Shown here: positions 48,068-60,100 of the stretch, piece after piece | Numbering within the stretch: position 1 is the stretch's first letter | How the letters are laid out: every line of letters begins with the position of its first letter | Origin: Parasponia andersonii | Taxonomy: Eukaryota; Streptophyta; Magnoliopsida; Rosales; Cannabaceae | Direction: 5' to 3' | DNA length: 64,000 nt | Assembly (NCBI GenBank): GCA_002914805.1 | Contig: JXTB01000110.1 | Coordinates: 686,065 to 750,064 of the forward strand | The notes under the pieces: generated by a model | What the model was told of the DNA's origin: nothing | The model's input: the letters and a program-made list of their open reading frames with translations, nothing else | Databases searched by the model: none | Translations under genes and position numbers: made by a program

Positions 48068-51000
48068 TCAAAGCACCTTGACAAGTAGAATCTCTCTATT
48101 ACGAAGTACCTTCAACTCTCTAGCCAGTAAACGAACAAGTTGCTCTTCATAGGGCACATTTTCTTGGATTGGTACATGCATGTACTGAACAACATGAGAT
48201 GGGTCTGGTGTATACCTCTTCAATATCGACAGGTGAAACACATTATGCACGTGACCCAACTATGCAGGCAGATTCAAGCGATATGCTACTGGTCCAATTC
48301 TCTCAATGATCTCAAAGGGACCAATATACCTTGGAGCAAGCTTACCCTTAACTTCTGACTGAATNNNNNNNNNNNNNNNNAGATTCAAGCGATATGCTAC
48401 TGGTCCAATTCTCTCAATGATCTCAAAGGGACCAATATACCTTGGAGCAAGCTTACCCTTAACTTCTGACTGAATGTCGAACAAATGAGGGTACCTTTCG
48501 TACATCTCCGTTTCGAGTTCTGAAGTAGTCTCGTCTTCCTTGTGATGTTCTCAAAGCACCTTGACAAGTAAAATCTCTCTATTGCGAAGTACCTTCAACT
48601 CTCTAGCCAATAAACGAACAAGTTGCTCTTCATAGGGCACATTTTCTTGGATCGGTACATGCACGTACTGAACAACATGAGATGGGTCCGGCGTGTACCT
48701 CTTCAATATCGACAGATGAAACACATTTTGCACATGACCCAACTGTGCAGGCAGATTCAAGCGATATACCACTGGTCCAATTCTCTCAGTGATCTCAAAG
48801 GGACCAATATACCTTGGAGCAAACTTACCCTTAACCCTAAATCTTGTCACACCTCACCTTAGAGTCACTTTCAAGAATACAGAATCACCAGTATCGAACT
48901 CTACCTCATGCTTCTTCGGGTCAGCATAATTCTTATGACGACTCTGGATCTCTTTGAGTCTCTCTTGGATACCCTTGATCTTCTCAGTAGTCTCTTCAAT
49001 CAACTCAGGTCCAAGAGTAACACACACTTCAGGCTCCACCCAACACAAAGGCGATCTACACGACCTTCCATATAACACTTCATATGGAGCCACACCCACA
49101 CTGGTCTGGTAACTATTATTATAAGTAAATTCCACCAAAGGAAGATGATCATCACAATTCCCACCAAAGTCCAGTATGAAACAACATATATGTCCTCAAG
49201 AATCTAAATAGTCCTTTCAGACTGACCGTCTGTCTCAGGATGGTGAGCTGTACTAATATCTAACTGCGTACCCAACGCTTTCTATAAGGCTCTCCAAAAC
49301 TTAGAAGTAAACCTTGGATCTCTGTCGGAGACTATGCTTGAAGGCACACCATGCAAGCATATAATATTCTCCATATACAGTCTACTGAGCTTAGTAAGTG
49401 AGTAGTCCATCCGGATCGGTATAAAGTGAGCACTTTTCGTCAACCGATCGACTACCACCCAAACTGCGTCATTCTTCCTCAAGGTCTCTGGCAGACGTGT
49501 CACGAAGTCCATCGTGATCTTGTCCCACTTCCATTCTGGAATTGGCAACGACTGAAGTAATCCAGCTGGCCTTTGGTGTTCAGCCTTGACTTGCTGACAA
49601 GTCAAACACTTAGCCACAAAGGTAGCTATATCCTTCTTCATCCTTTTCCACTAATACTGCCGCTTCAAGTCTCGGTACATCTTGGTACTACCCGGATGTA
49701 CTACAAACCTTGATTTGTGAGCCTCAGTTAGAATGGTTTCTCGATGATTAGGGTCATCAGCTACAACCAACTTTCCATCGAAAAGCAAAAACCCTTCTCT
49801 GTTAGTGCTCCAACCACCTAACTGTTCACCATTTTGAAGCCAGTTCCAGATTGTTCTCAACTCCCTGTCTTGCCACTGACTCTGCTGGACAGTCTGGAAA
49901 AGAGATGGTGAAATCACAATGTTGCTCAGGTAAGCAACCCTTTCATTCTCGAAGTACTGCAAGTTGTAGTCACCAATCAGAACTGAGTTCCTCCAATCTT
50001 CAAACACCAGTGTAGCTGGTGTACCACGAGGCTTCCAATTCAGTGTATCGGCTACAACATTGGCCTTACCAGGATGATACTGTAGGTCGAAGTCATAATC
50101 CTCCATATACTCAACCCATCTTCATTGTCTCAATTTCAGATCCTTCTGAGTAAAGAGATATTTCAAACTCTTATGATCGGAGAATATGTCGAACTTCACA
50201 CCATACAAGTAACATCGCCAAATCTTCAAAGCAAAGATCACTGTTGCAAGATCCAGTTCATAGGTGGGATAGTTCCTTTCATATGGCTTCAACAGATGAG
50301 AAGCATAAGCCACAACTCGACCATTTTGCATCAAGACACATCCCAAACCCTTCTTCGAAGCATCGGTATACACCACATAAGGCTCGTTACTGTCAGGAAC
50401 AGCAAAAACTGGTGCGGTGGTCAAACTCTACTTCACCTGAGAAAAGCTTCTTCACTTTCATGATCCCAAACAAACTTGACATCTTTCCTGGTCAACTTCG
50501 TCAAAGGCAAAGCAATTCTCAAGAAATCTTGCATAAAATGACAGTAGTAGCCAGTCAAACTGAGGAAACTACGTACCTCCGTCACATTTCTCGGTCTTTC
50601 CTATTCCAAGACAGCTTCGAACTTAGAGGGATCGACTGAAATACCTCCATGAGAAATCACATGTCCCAAGAACTTCATTTCTGACATCTAAAAGTCATAC
50701 TTCGATTTCTTGGCATACAACTGATGATCTTTCAAGGTCTTGAGTAATATTCCCAGATGTTTGGCATGCTCTTCTCGAGTTTTGGAATACACCAGGATGT
50801 CATCGATGAACACAACCATAAAACGATCTAAAAATAGCCTGAAAATCTGATTCATGAGATCCATAAAGGCTGTAGGTACATTCGTTAAACCAAATGGCAT
50901 CACCAGAAACTTAAAGTGACCATATCGAGTTCTGAATGTTGTCTTAGGTATATCATCCTCTCTTATCTTCAATTGATGATAACTGGATCTCAAATCGATC

Positions 51001-52362
51001 TTAGAGAAGAACCTTGAACCACCGAGTTGATCAAACAACTCATCTATCCTTGGCAAAGGATACTTGTTCTTCACTGTCAACTGATTCAACTTCCTGTAAT
51101 CCACACAAAGTCTAAACGAACCATCAGCTTTCTTCGCAAACAAAACAGGAGCAACCCAAAGAGAAGTGCTACTGTGAATAAAGCCCTTGGAAAACAGATC
51201 ATCCAATTATTCTCTTAATTCTTCCATCTCTGCAAGCGCCATGCGATAGGCTAGAATAGAAACTGGCTGAGCTCCAGGAACTAGTTCAATACAGAACTTG
51301 ATCTCCCTATCTAGTTGTAACCCCGGTAAGTCTTTAGGAAACACCTCTGAATACTCACATACGATCGGAATCCACGGGTCTTGATTGTCTGTCCTTACCT
51401 CGCCATCTATGGCAACCAAGTTCCCATAACATTCGAGTTTCTTTCTTCCATCCATGCATGATTTTAGAACAGGACTAGGCTTCAATAGACTCATCCCAGC
51501 CTGATAGACAATAGGATATCTATCACTAGGAAAAAGAGTCACCTAATTCGTACGATAGTCCATAACCGCTCGATATTTCGACAACCAATCCATACCGAGT
51601 ATTACGTCGTACTGTCCCATCGGCAACATAATCAAAACATCCTCCATACAGACTACCTTTGCCACCCCCTGAAAAACCACTACTGTTTGAGCTCCGACTG
51701 TTCGGAGTACCCTAGGCTGACCACTGCCCCTGGTTCTTTCTGGTGGCTTTCCTGTCATTACCTCTCCGTTTGTTCTTCTTGGAATCGAATCCTTCTTCGA
51801 TGGCCTCTGCACGCTGGGTAGCCACTGCAATCTTAGGAAGAGTACGGAAGGTCTGAGTACCAATCCTGTTGAAAATGTTCCGATTCAGTCGACTCCTGAA
51901 CTTGGCAACTCGGTACTTCTCTCTCGTACCCGGTCTAAGAGCAACACTTACCAACTCAGTGAACTCTATCAAGTACTCATTCATCGTTCTATTACCTTGA
52001 ATCAACATCTCAAATTGGTTCACAATTTCATCTTGTTGATCCTCATTGGCATACTAGGCCTTAAAAATCCGTTCAAAGTCTTCCCAGGTTAAGCCCACTA
52101 CATCTTGCATCTGTTCCACTGTCTCCCACCAACGAATGGCACTCCCCGTCAAATAGGTAACAGCAAACACAACACAAAACTCAACCGGAGTACTAAGGGC
52201 CCGAAAGTATCTCTCCATCTCACGCAACCAAGCAATTGCCGTGAAAGCTTCTGGTCTACCATCAAACTGCCCTGACTGGAGACGCATGAACCATTGGAGA
52301 TGATCAGCCTGATCCAACTGTCGTTCCCTTAGAGCTGGAGGCTGATAGTCTAGATTGCTCAT
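48068..52362 (-). pseudogene. chromovirus gag-pol, broken
   Basis: Minus-strand order: gag at about 52362-51712 (WLREMERYFRAL, RWWETVEQMQ), with a TAG at 52054; protease end near 51600-51545 (YDVILGMDWLSKYRAVMD); reverse transcriptase at about 51450-50690 ([48 protein letters not shown]), with a stop at 51207. RNase H is at about 50424-50122 ([28 protein letters not shown]). The integrase zinc-binding part is at about 49700-49570 (HPGSTKMYRDL, CLTCQQVKAEHQRPAGLL), and its core at 49530-49280 (MDFVTRLP, PSSIVSDRDPRF). The C-terminal GPFEI domain and chromodomain (PYEEQLVRLLARELKVLR) are present twice, at 48850-48480 and 48364-48068. The zinc knuckle between gag and protease appears to be missing. 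No product could be made from this copy. Confidence 0.88.
48365..48380. other. assembly gap (16 N) with duplicated 95-bp flanks
   Basis: Bases 48270-48364 and 48381-48475 are identical over 95 bases on the two sides of the N-run. As at the first gap, unmerged overlapping contig ends explain this best. Confidence 0.9.
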
Positions 52363-52575
52363 CTGGATGAATGCCTGTTGTATTACCTCGATCAGATAAG
52401 TGAAATACGGACTAGGAGGTTCGGCACCGGCTGGTACCTCGGAACTCTTCTAGGAGACATCCTTACTAGTCTAAAATAATATGCCAAACTGTTAATGCGA
52501 TAATGATGAATGCTTTTCATAAAATCAACTTCAATCTAGTTTAATGGTGATACGTCCGAGCTGTTAAACTCAAAA

Positions 52576-52586
52576 CTCTGATACCA
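52576..52586 (-). promoter_or_regulatory. primer-binding site (tRNA-iMet)
   Basis: On the minus strand this reads TGGTATCAGAG, eight bases inside the 5' LTR. It is the standard initiator methionine tRNA site of plant gypsy elements and sets the transcription direction of the element. Confidence 0.85.
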
Positions 52587-52594
52587 AAAATTTC

Positions 52595-54744
52595 TGTCAT
52601 GACCCAAAACCCGGGCCAGAGGCAGAAGGGGAATTTCACAAAGATGGGAAATTCCTTGATTTATTTGAAAAGTGTCAAAAGTTCTAGTTTTTATAAAAAC
52701 GGTTCATTTAAATAAAATAATCAGAATTCTATCTCGTGAATCACTCACACAGTTCGTATACACCATTAAACATAGATCGAATAATTATTTAAAAATACGA
52801 AATCAAATATAGTTCCAAGCAATATCATCATCCACAACAGAACTCAAATCCCAGAATAGCATACATAAGTTCACAGACAAAATAGAAAGTAGTAAATCTT
52901 GGTTCAATGCTAATACAAAGCCTAAACAGTCCAAACACCAAGACGACAAAATTTTAGCATTACCAAGAGACGAACTGCAATCAAGATGACCTCTTACTCC
53001 TCTTGATCACCGAGATCGCACTAGACACCACCTGAGAAAGGAGGTAGGGGGTGAGTATAAATACCCAGTAAGAAAAACAATTACCTGGTCGAAAACATTT
53101 TAGTGATAGAGAATTTCTGTATGGTTAGTTTAGTCCAAAACATACATATATATATATATATATTTATAATCAAAACCGGAGTAATCAAAACCATTCAATC
53201 CATATGCACATGACACAAATCAACCCACACCCATGAGCTTTCATCCTCTCATCTATGGAAACCCAAGATGATGACACTAAGTATGCCTAACAGCCTGCCT
53301 GATACATAAACCCATAACCGGAGGGGACACCTGTGTGTCGCCTATCAAATATGAAGGGTCAACCGAATTGCCTACGCCTGCCAAATAGGGAGGTAATCAG
53401 AAGTAACAAAATCCCGTGCGAGTTTACGGACTCTCACTGATAGTGGGGCACGCAGCACCACACTGTAAACCCACGATATTAACACGGTGCTCATGTGTGA
53501 TCTTATGACACGTGCAATACAGAATTGAAGTGTGAAAATAATCGTACTCAGGTTTTTCGGTAAAATCAGCATACTAAGTTTTTATAGAAAAACGGGTAGC
53601 ATAACGACCATATTTTTAATATATCCAAAATAACTTGCATTCAGAAAATTCTTAGAGCAATACAATACGTATACATCATACAATTAATTCCCATCACAAA
53701 TGTTCAAGAAAACTAAAAATCACATTTGTTCTCATATGTTGCAGAAAATAAGTTTTATTCAAAAACGATATAAAACAGAGGTAATTGAATCCCTACCTCG
53801 CTTGAATAGCAATACCACGCTATTGAATCCTCAAGGTATCGTTGACGATTACCCGGAGGGTCGGAAATCAATTCCAAGCCCTCGATCGTCCTCTTGCGAA
53901 AAACCAACTTCTCACCGGAACTTCAATTCTATGAAAGGACTTCTTCGTTGAATTCCTAGCACCCAAAATAGCTATGTTAGACATATAACTTGTCCAATTC
54001 GGGTCCGCGCCATACCGAGTCGGTGGCATGCAAATCTAGATAAATCTCGACCGTCCGATCTTGATTTCCGTGCCGATCACCAAACATAGGCAATATATAT
54101 ATATCAAAGTTCTCCATTTTGCAAGTACAATCCAAAAATAACAATAAAAACACAATCGAATGGCCGGATCAAAAAGTCAAACTTAAACTCAAAATATCCA
54201 AAAATGAGAACTTTCAATCGGGGAAAAATGGGGTTGAGATATATATACCTTGATGATCCTTGAGATGAGACGAATCCAATGAGACTGGTTGAAGGTCAAA
54301 TGGTGGCCGGAATCGTCGCTGGTGGCCAAAAATTCGAAATAGCTCCAACGGCTTCGATGGAGGTTTTCCGGCGAACCAGTGACCAGCGGTGGCTGGCGAG
54401 GGGCGGCGGAGCTTCGGCGTAGCACGGGGAACCTTCGCCGGTTGGTGGCGCGGGCGGACGACGGCGGCGACGTTTCCTACGACGGTCGGGCGTCAGCGGC
54501 AGAGAGATCTGAGAGAGAGAGAGAAAGAAAAATGACAGGGCACGTGGCTCTGTCTTATAGGGCTGTGCAATTTTTTTAAAAATTACGCTTAAGTCCCTAA
54601 AATTTCAAATATCTTTCAAATCAGTTCCCCAAAAATTGTAATTTAATCATTCTGTACATAATTTTTGCAAATTAATCCCCTAATATTTTATCCAGAAAAT
54701 TGATAAATTATCCGAATTACCCTTCAAAAATCCGGGTTTTTACA
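52595..54744 (-). repeat. 5' LTR of the chromovirus (right copy)
   Basis: It begins TGTCATGACCCAAAA and ends GGGTTTTTACA on the plus strand, with intact TG..CA ends. It aligns along its whole length with 45698-47924, with small indels. The (AT)n runs and the GA tract differ in length. Confidence 0.92.
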
Positions 54745-54749
54745 ATAAT

Positions 54750-57172
54750 CTCCAGCCTTGTTTAGCCAAAAGAGTTTATTGGGATACCATGTGTGAAATA
54801 AATCTTTTTTTTTTCTTTGTTTTGTGTTTTTATGTTAATAAAAAGATCGCAAGGTAATTAATGTCACCATGATATAGTTTTATACATCTAAAATGACAAA
54901 TAAATGGAGGAATTATACGGTAGTATATGTAGCATATTAGATTTTAACCCAAAAAAGAAATTGATCCTTTAACTAATCCTCACAAGGACTTCTATTGAAG
55001 TGGATTATGAACGTGAGTTGAGTTTAATTCCCGACATTCAGGAAATTAAGACTTAAAATTTAGTGGAGTGGTAAAATTGATGTGTACCTATCACATGGCC
55101 GGTTGGGGATGACAATGGCTGGCGTATACAGCCACTTTTCGACTTTGAATGACGAACTTAAACGCCATTCGTTGGTAGGCGGCGGTCGACCAGCGACATA
55201 TTTTCCTTGGTCAAATTTTATTCATTATTATTTAATTATTCTTTTTTCAATTAATTTTCCAGTTCAACAGTTCTAGAGTTTGGAATCTTCGAGACCCATG
55301 TTGACAAATTTATTACTGGGGAAATTTCAATCTGGATTTTGAAAGCAAAGGCTAGCTGGCTATTGGCAGTATATATGCTTGTATATATATGTATCAACAT
55401 GGGTTAAAATTAAAAATCATGCAATTCGCACGTGCACCTAGTTGTCCTCCATTCTCCAGCTCACTTATTCGCTTTAATTTCTTCATAAAATGCAACCTAG
55501 ATAACACATAAAAAACATTACTATGTTCAAATGTGTTAACATGTGATGCTCACAGGTATAGCTTGATTTATAGCATCATTACTCTTAAAATGTCGAAGTT
55601 AAATATTCGAATCCTTCCAAATTGTTATATCCAATTTGTTATATTGAAAAAAAAAATGATGTGGGCTCATGTGTCATAAATGAGTAAAGTAAATAAGGGA
55701 ATTGTGGTAGTTAGAAGCTAACTCAAGCCATGACTTAGCATTAGAGTACTACTAAACAACATTGTTCTTTATTTTTTATTTTTTGACTTATTTCAAATAA
55801 TTATTCTATTTTTCATTGTAATGCCGTTTGCATGTAGATCTTGGGGCATGTACACATTATCATACGAAAGTTAAGTTAAAATTAGTTGATATTGAGCATT
55901 TTTTTTTAATGTGATTGCTATGTCTATAAGGATTATTTCACTCCATGGAATATTCATGATCAAATAATACGAGTTGTCTTTTTTTTTTTGTCCATTCTGT
56001 TATCAGCACCTGCTTATTTAATAGTTAAACTAGTACACGTACTGATTCAGTGATTCTGCACATGCATGCCATGTTAAAAATTAAGGTCGATTTATTTTGA
56101 AATCATGTTGAAAAGAAAACAATATGTAGAAAAAAGTTCGTATATTTACAACCTTGAAGAAAATATTGATGTTATTATGAGAATGACATCAACTTAATAA
56201 GCAACATTTGAAAATTTATGGAACTATACAATCATTAGTTTCACGTTGATTAACGCATGAATTCGAGCCAATTAAAAGACATGCTAAAATGCTTAGATTG
56301 TCCATTTTATGATCTTCCAATTGTAAGGTGTAAGCAACATCATTTCATAATACTCAACCCTATCCTATAATGAATGTCCATGCAAATTCACATAATACCA
56401 AATTATTGTACTTCATGTGCTATGAAATGAATATAAGCCCTATTCTTTGCCAAATATATTTGTCATTCATACTCACAATCATATTCAATTTGTTTTATTC
56501 GGTTTTTTTTTTTTTTTTGGGTGATGTTCATTCATTACCATTTTATGCTTGTTTCAATCTTTATTTTTAGTCCTTTTTTTTTGGGAAGATTTTCAAATAG
56601 TTCGAGAGTCAAAGACTCAAAAATGGTTCTATAATTATTGACCTTAATAAAAAATATTCGTTACTTGAAGTGGAGGAAAAAATATGGGTCCTTACACAAT
56701 TATAGTGAGAAATAATAATCATGACGTGTACTATACAGCCATACTCGGCCCGAGAGCCAAGCCGAACAAGGTTTGGAATAATTCTCTTGCCCCAAAAGTA
56801 AAACTATATATTATTAAAAAAATAATTTCTCTCACAAAAAAAAAAAATAAAAAAAAAACAAATTATAAAATTAAAATAAAAAAGGAAATATGAAAAAAAA
56901 AAAGAAAAGAATTGCTAGCGGGCACCGTCAGCACCAGGCAGAGATCAGAGAGCAGAGACCCCAAATTTACTTTTGCTTTTGCAGCCTGTAATTACTCGAG
57001 TCATTCCATCAAAACTTCTTCTTCTTCTCTCTTCTCTCTCCTCCCTTAACCTTCGGAGGCAACAGAGAAAATCGAGGCCTGAAACCCACGTTTCTGCTAT
57101 TTTCTAGAGAGAGAAACAATAGGAGGAGAGAGAGAGAGCGAGCGATCGGAGTGGTGAAAAACTGCTTAGAAA
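54750..57172. other. intergenic DNA and 5' leader of the clathrin adaptor gene
   Basis: It is mostly AT-rich without genes. A SINE-like segment lies at 55550-55657. Just upstream of the next gene, 57003-57150 is rich in CT and then GA repeats, typical of a plant 5' leader. Confidence 0.5.
55550..55657 (+). repeat. possible SINE
   Basis: A box A-like TAGCTTGATT at about 55559 is followed 45-50 bases later by a box B-like ATTCGAATCC at about 55609, and the segment ends in a run of A at 55646-55656. Only the box B match is strong. Confidence 0.35.
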
Positions 57173-60100
57173 ATGGGCACGCTTCAGAGTTGGAGAAAAG
57201 CTTATGGTGCTCTTAAGGACACCACCAAAGTCGGTCTCGCCCATGTCAACAGCGACTATGCGGTACCCCTTTTCTCTTTTATCTTTTTTCCCCGATTAAA
57301 CTAATAATTCGCTTAGGTTTATTTTATTTTATTTTGTTTTAGCATCCAAATATTTTTGTGGATCCGATTTCTATTTTACTCCATCTATCTTTTTATTCTG
57401 ATCATTGCGGTTTTAGATTCCCTGAAATTTATGGGTTGTTTTTGTTTTCTAAGAATAGGATTTGGATGTTGCCATAGTCAAAGCTACGAACCACGTTGAG
57501 TGCCCGCCCAAAGAGAGACACCTCAGAAGTACACGCCATTTCTCTTCTAGATCCATTTTTCGGTTCAATTTCGTTTCTGGGTTTTTGAGTTTTGGGGGAA
57601 ATATTCTGAAATTTTTGAGTTTTTTAATTGGGTGCAGAGATTCTGATTGCCACTTCGGCAATTCGACCCCGAGCCGATGTTGCTTATTGCATTCGTGCAC
57701 TTTCTAGAAGATTGACCAAGACCCACAATTGGACGGTATGTTGGAATTCTGTTATTGCTTTAAGAATTATTAGAGTTTTGCAGTTATGTCCATTATTTGA
57801 GGACTGTACCCATTTTGGTTGAACATGATTGTCTTGGATCCTTTATTGGAGGTTGGTGCCCTGGTGACGATGGTCTTACAACTTTTGTTTGGAAGTGAAT
57901 TTAGGTTTTCTTTTTTGGGGATTAGAAGTTACTTGCCACTGTCTAAATATGTTACTTTTACTAGTGGTTGTTGACGGAGTCACTTGGCAATTTTGGAATT
58001 GGGTTGCGTTGTGGGTACTTTGTTTGAAGACCTTGATTAGTTTCATACTTTATGTGGAGTTCCAATTGTGGTACTGTACTCTGAATGCTTTGCCAACAAT
58101 CCGTGAGAAAACTTTTAAGATCATTTTATACACAAGTATTATGTGAGATGGACTTGGAGTTTTATGCTTTGTCATTTATCGTTTTCTATTCACTATAGAG
58201 AGGTTTTCTACTCTCGAACATGGAAATGGATTGTAGATGCTCCTAAGATCTTCTGTATTGTTGACTAATACAAATTGGAAATAGTTCGGTTTTAAAGCCA
58301 AAATGTTATTTAATTGACCTCACTTGCTTTTTAGTGTGCAATCGGTCTTCAGGAGTGTTATTGGTCCTTCCCTTTTTAAAGTACTATTTTACTCTTCTTC
58401 ACTTCATTCATCTGATGTTCATGAATCTTGTACTGTTTTAGAAGATTCTTCTGTTATCCATTCATTTGCTTAGATTGTGTTAGGATGTTCTTCCCACCAG
58501 GACAACGTGAGAGTAGAATATGTTTCTGCATTTTCACTTGATTTTTATTTCAGACCTTGTTCATCATTTTTAAATAGACAAGTTGATAAAAGTTACAGAT
58601 GGTTGTATGTTTATATAAGTTTGTATAATTTTATATTCATATTTCTGGTCGTTTGCTTGTAGAAGTTGTATTACCATTTTCTTGTTATTTGACAGGTTGC
58701 ATTGAAAACTTTGATAGTCATCCATAGGACATTGAGAGAGGGTGACCCTACTTTCAGAGAGGAACTTTTAAATTTCTCGCAGAGAGGACGAATTCTTCAA
58801 CTTTCTAATTTTAAGGATGATTCAAGCCCTATTGGTTAATCTTGATCCCCTGATATGCCTTCATTATTACTGTTTATTAAAAAAAGTACTTGAATTGATA
58901 ATATTTTGTGTCTAAACAAGATATGTATACATGCATGCATAGACTAGTAAGATTGCTCTGCTATGGTGATAAGCAGTTTATAATTCTCGCTTATCTTCCT
59001 TTTCAGCGTGGGATTGCTCTGCTTGGGTGCGTACTTATGGATTGTTTTTGGAGGAAAGGCTTGAATGTTTCAGGATTCTGAAGTATGATATTGAAGCTGA
59101 ACGTCTACCAAGGCCTGCCCAAGGGCAGGAGAAGGTATAATGACCAATCACTTGTTGTAATTGGAACATGGAAAAAGTATTTCAGTAACATCACTGCAGG
59201 ATATTAAATGACACTTAATACATAAACAAGAGTTATACTCAGTATTGGCCCACCCAGGTGCCATGCAAGATGACGTAGTTATACTCTTTAGCTGTTGTGA
59301 ATAAAGTGCTCTTTGTATTAGTTTGGGTTTGAGCCATGTGGTAAACATCCTGTATTGGCAGAAAGGTTGATTATATGTTTTGATTTTGTGTCTCATGAGT
59401 CAAGATTTGAAGTTGCGAAAGGTTTGAGAAAAGGTTGATTTATGCAGAATCTTTCTCTTAAGTTGGGGATGGCTGGAAGGGAGAAGGTTTAGTATGTGAA
59501 ATTAGTGTTCATTTGTTGTTGCTTTGTTCTATAGCTTGAGGATGGTGTATTCGTTTGCTTAGGTTTGAAATTAGACGTTGTGTTTGGTGGTAGAGTGGCA
59601 TCGGTTGTGGTGTGCATTGTATGCTATACATACTTGTATAAAATTTCTCTAGATGGAAATTATGTTCAGCTGTCATTTACCATACCAATTATTAGTTTTC
59701 ATTAGTGGGAGAGTATCAGATAGAAAATATATTGAAACTTTAATTTGTGTTAAGAGTTTTTGTAAGGTTTATTTGAAGCATGTTGGAGTTGGATTGGCTG
59801 GATACCGGATATTGTAACTGGGAATTTGAAATTTCTGCTTTTCCCCTTTATCAGCAAGGATACAGTAGGACCAGAGAGTTGGACAGCGAAGAATTGTTGG
59901 AGCATTTGCCTGCTTTGCAGCAGCTACTCTATCGTCTTATTGGTTGCCGGGTACAACTTTTGGACTTATTGATAACCACTTTTTACCTAATTGATTGCGT
60001 ATAGAATTTTTAATCTGTCTTCAATAGCTCGTGTTATACATAGTTGTGCAAATGCAGTTGATGTTGCATTTTTTTTCACAGCCTGAAGGAGCAGCTGTCG

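Larger units (their letters stand above)
45698..54744 (-). mobile_element. Ty3/gypsy chromovirus (Tekay/Del-like), complete but inactive
   Basis: Two long terminal repeats enclose a minus-strand gag-pol region. The flanking 5-bp ATAAT at 45693-45697 and 54745-54749 is a perfect target-site duplication. The primer-binding site next to the 5' LTR reads TGGTATCAGAG (minus strand, 52586-52576), complementary to initiator methionine tRNA. Order on the minus strand is gag, protease, reverse transcriptase, RNase H, integrase, chromodomain, as in chromoviruses. A clear polypurine tract is missing before the 3' LTR. Coding regions are interrupted by stops and frameshifts. In a 330-base stretch I count about 20 differences between the LTRs, so the insertion is not recent. 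Confidence 0.92.
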
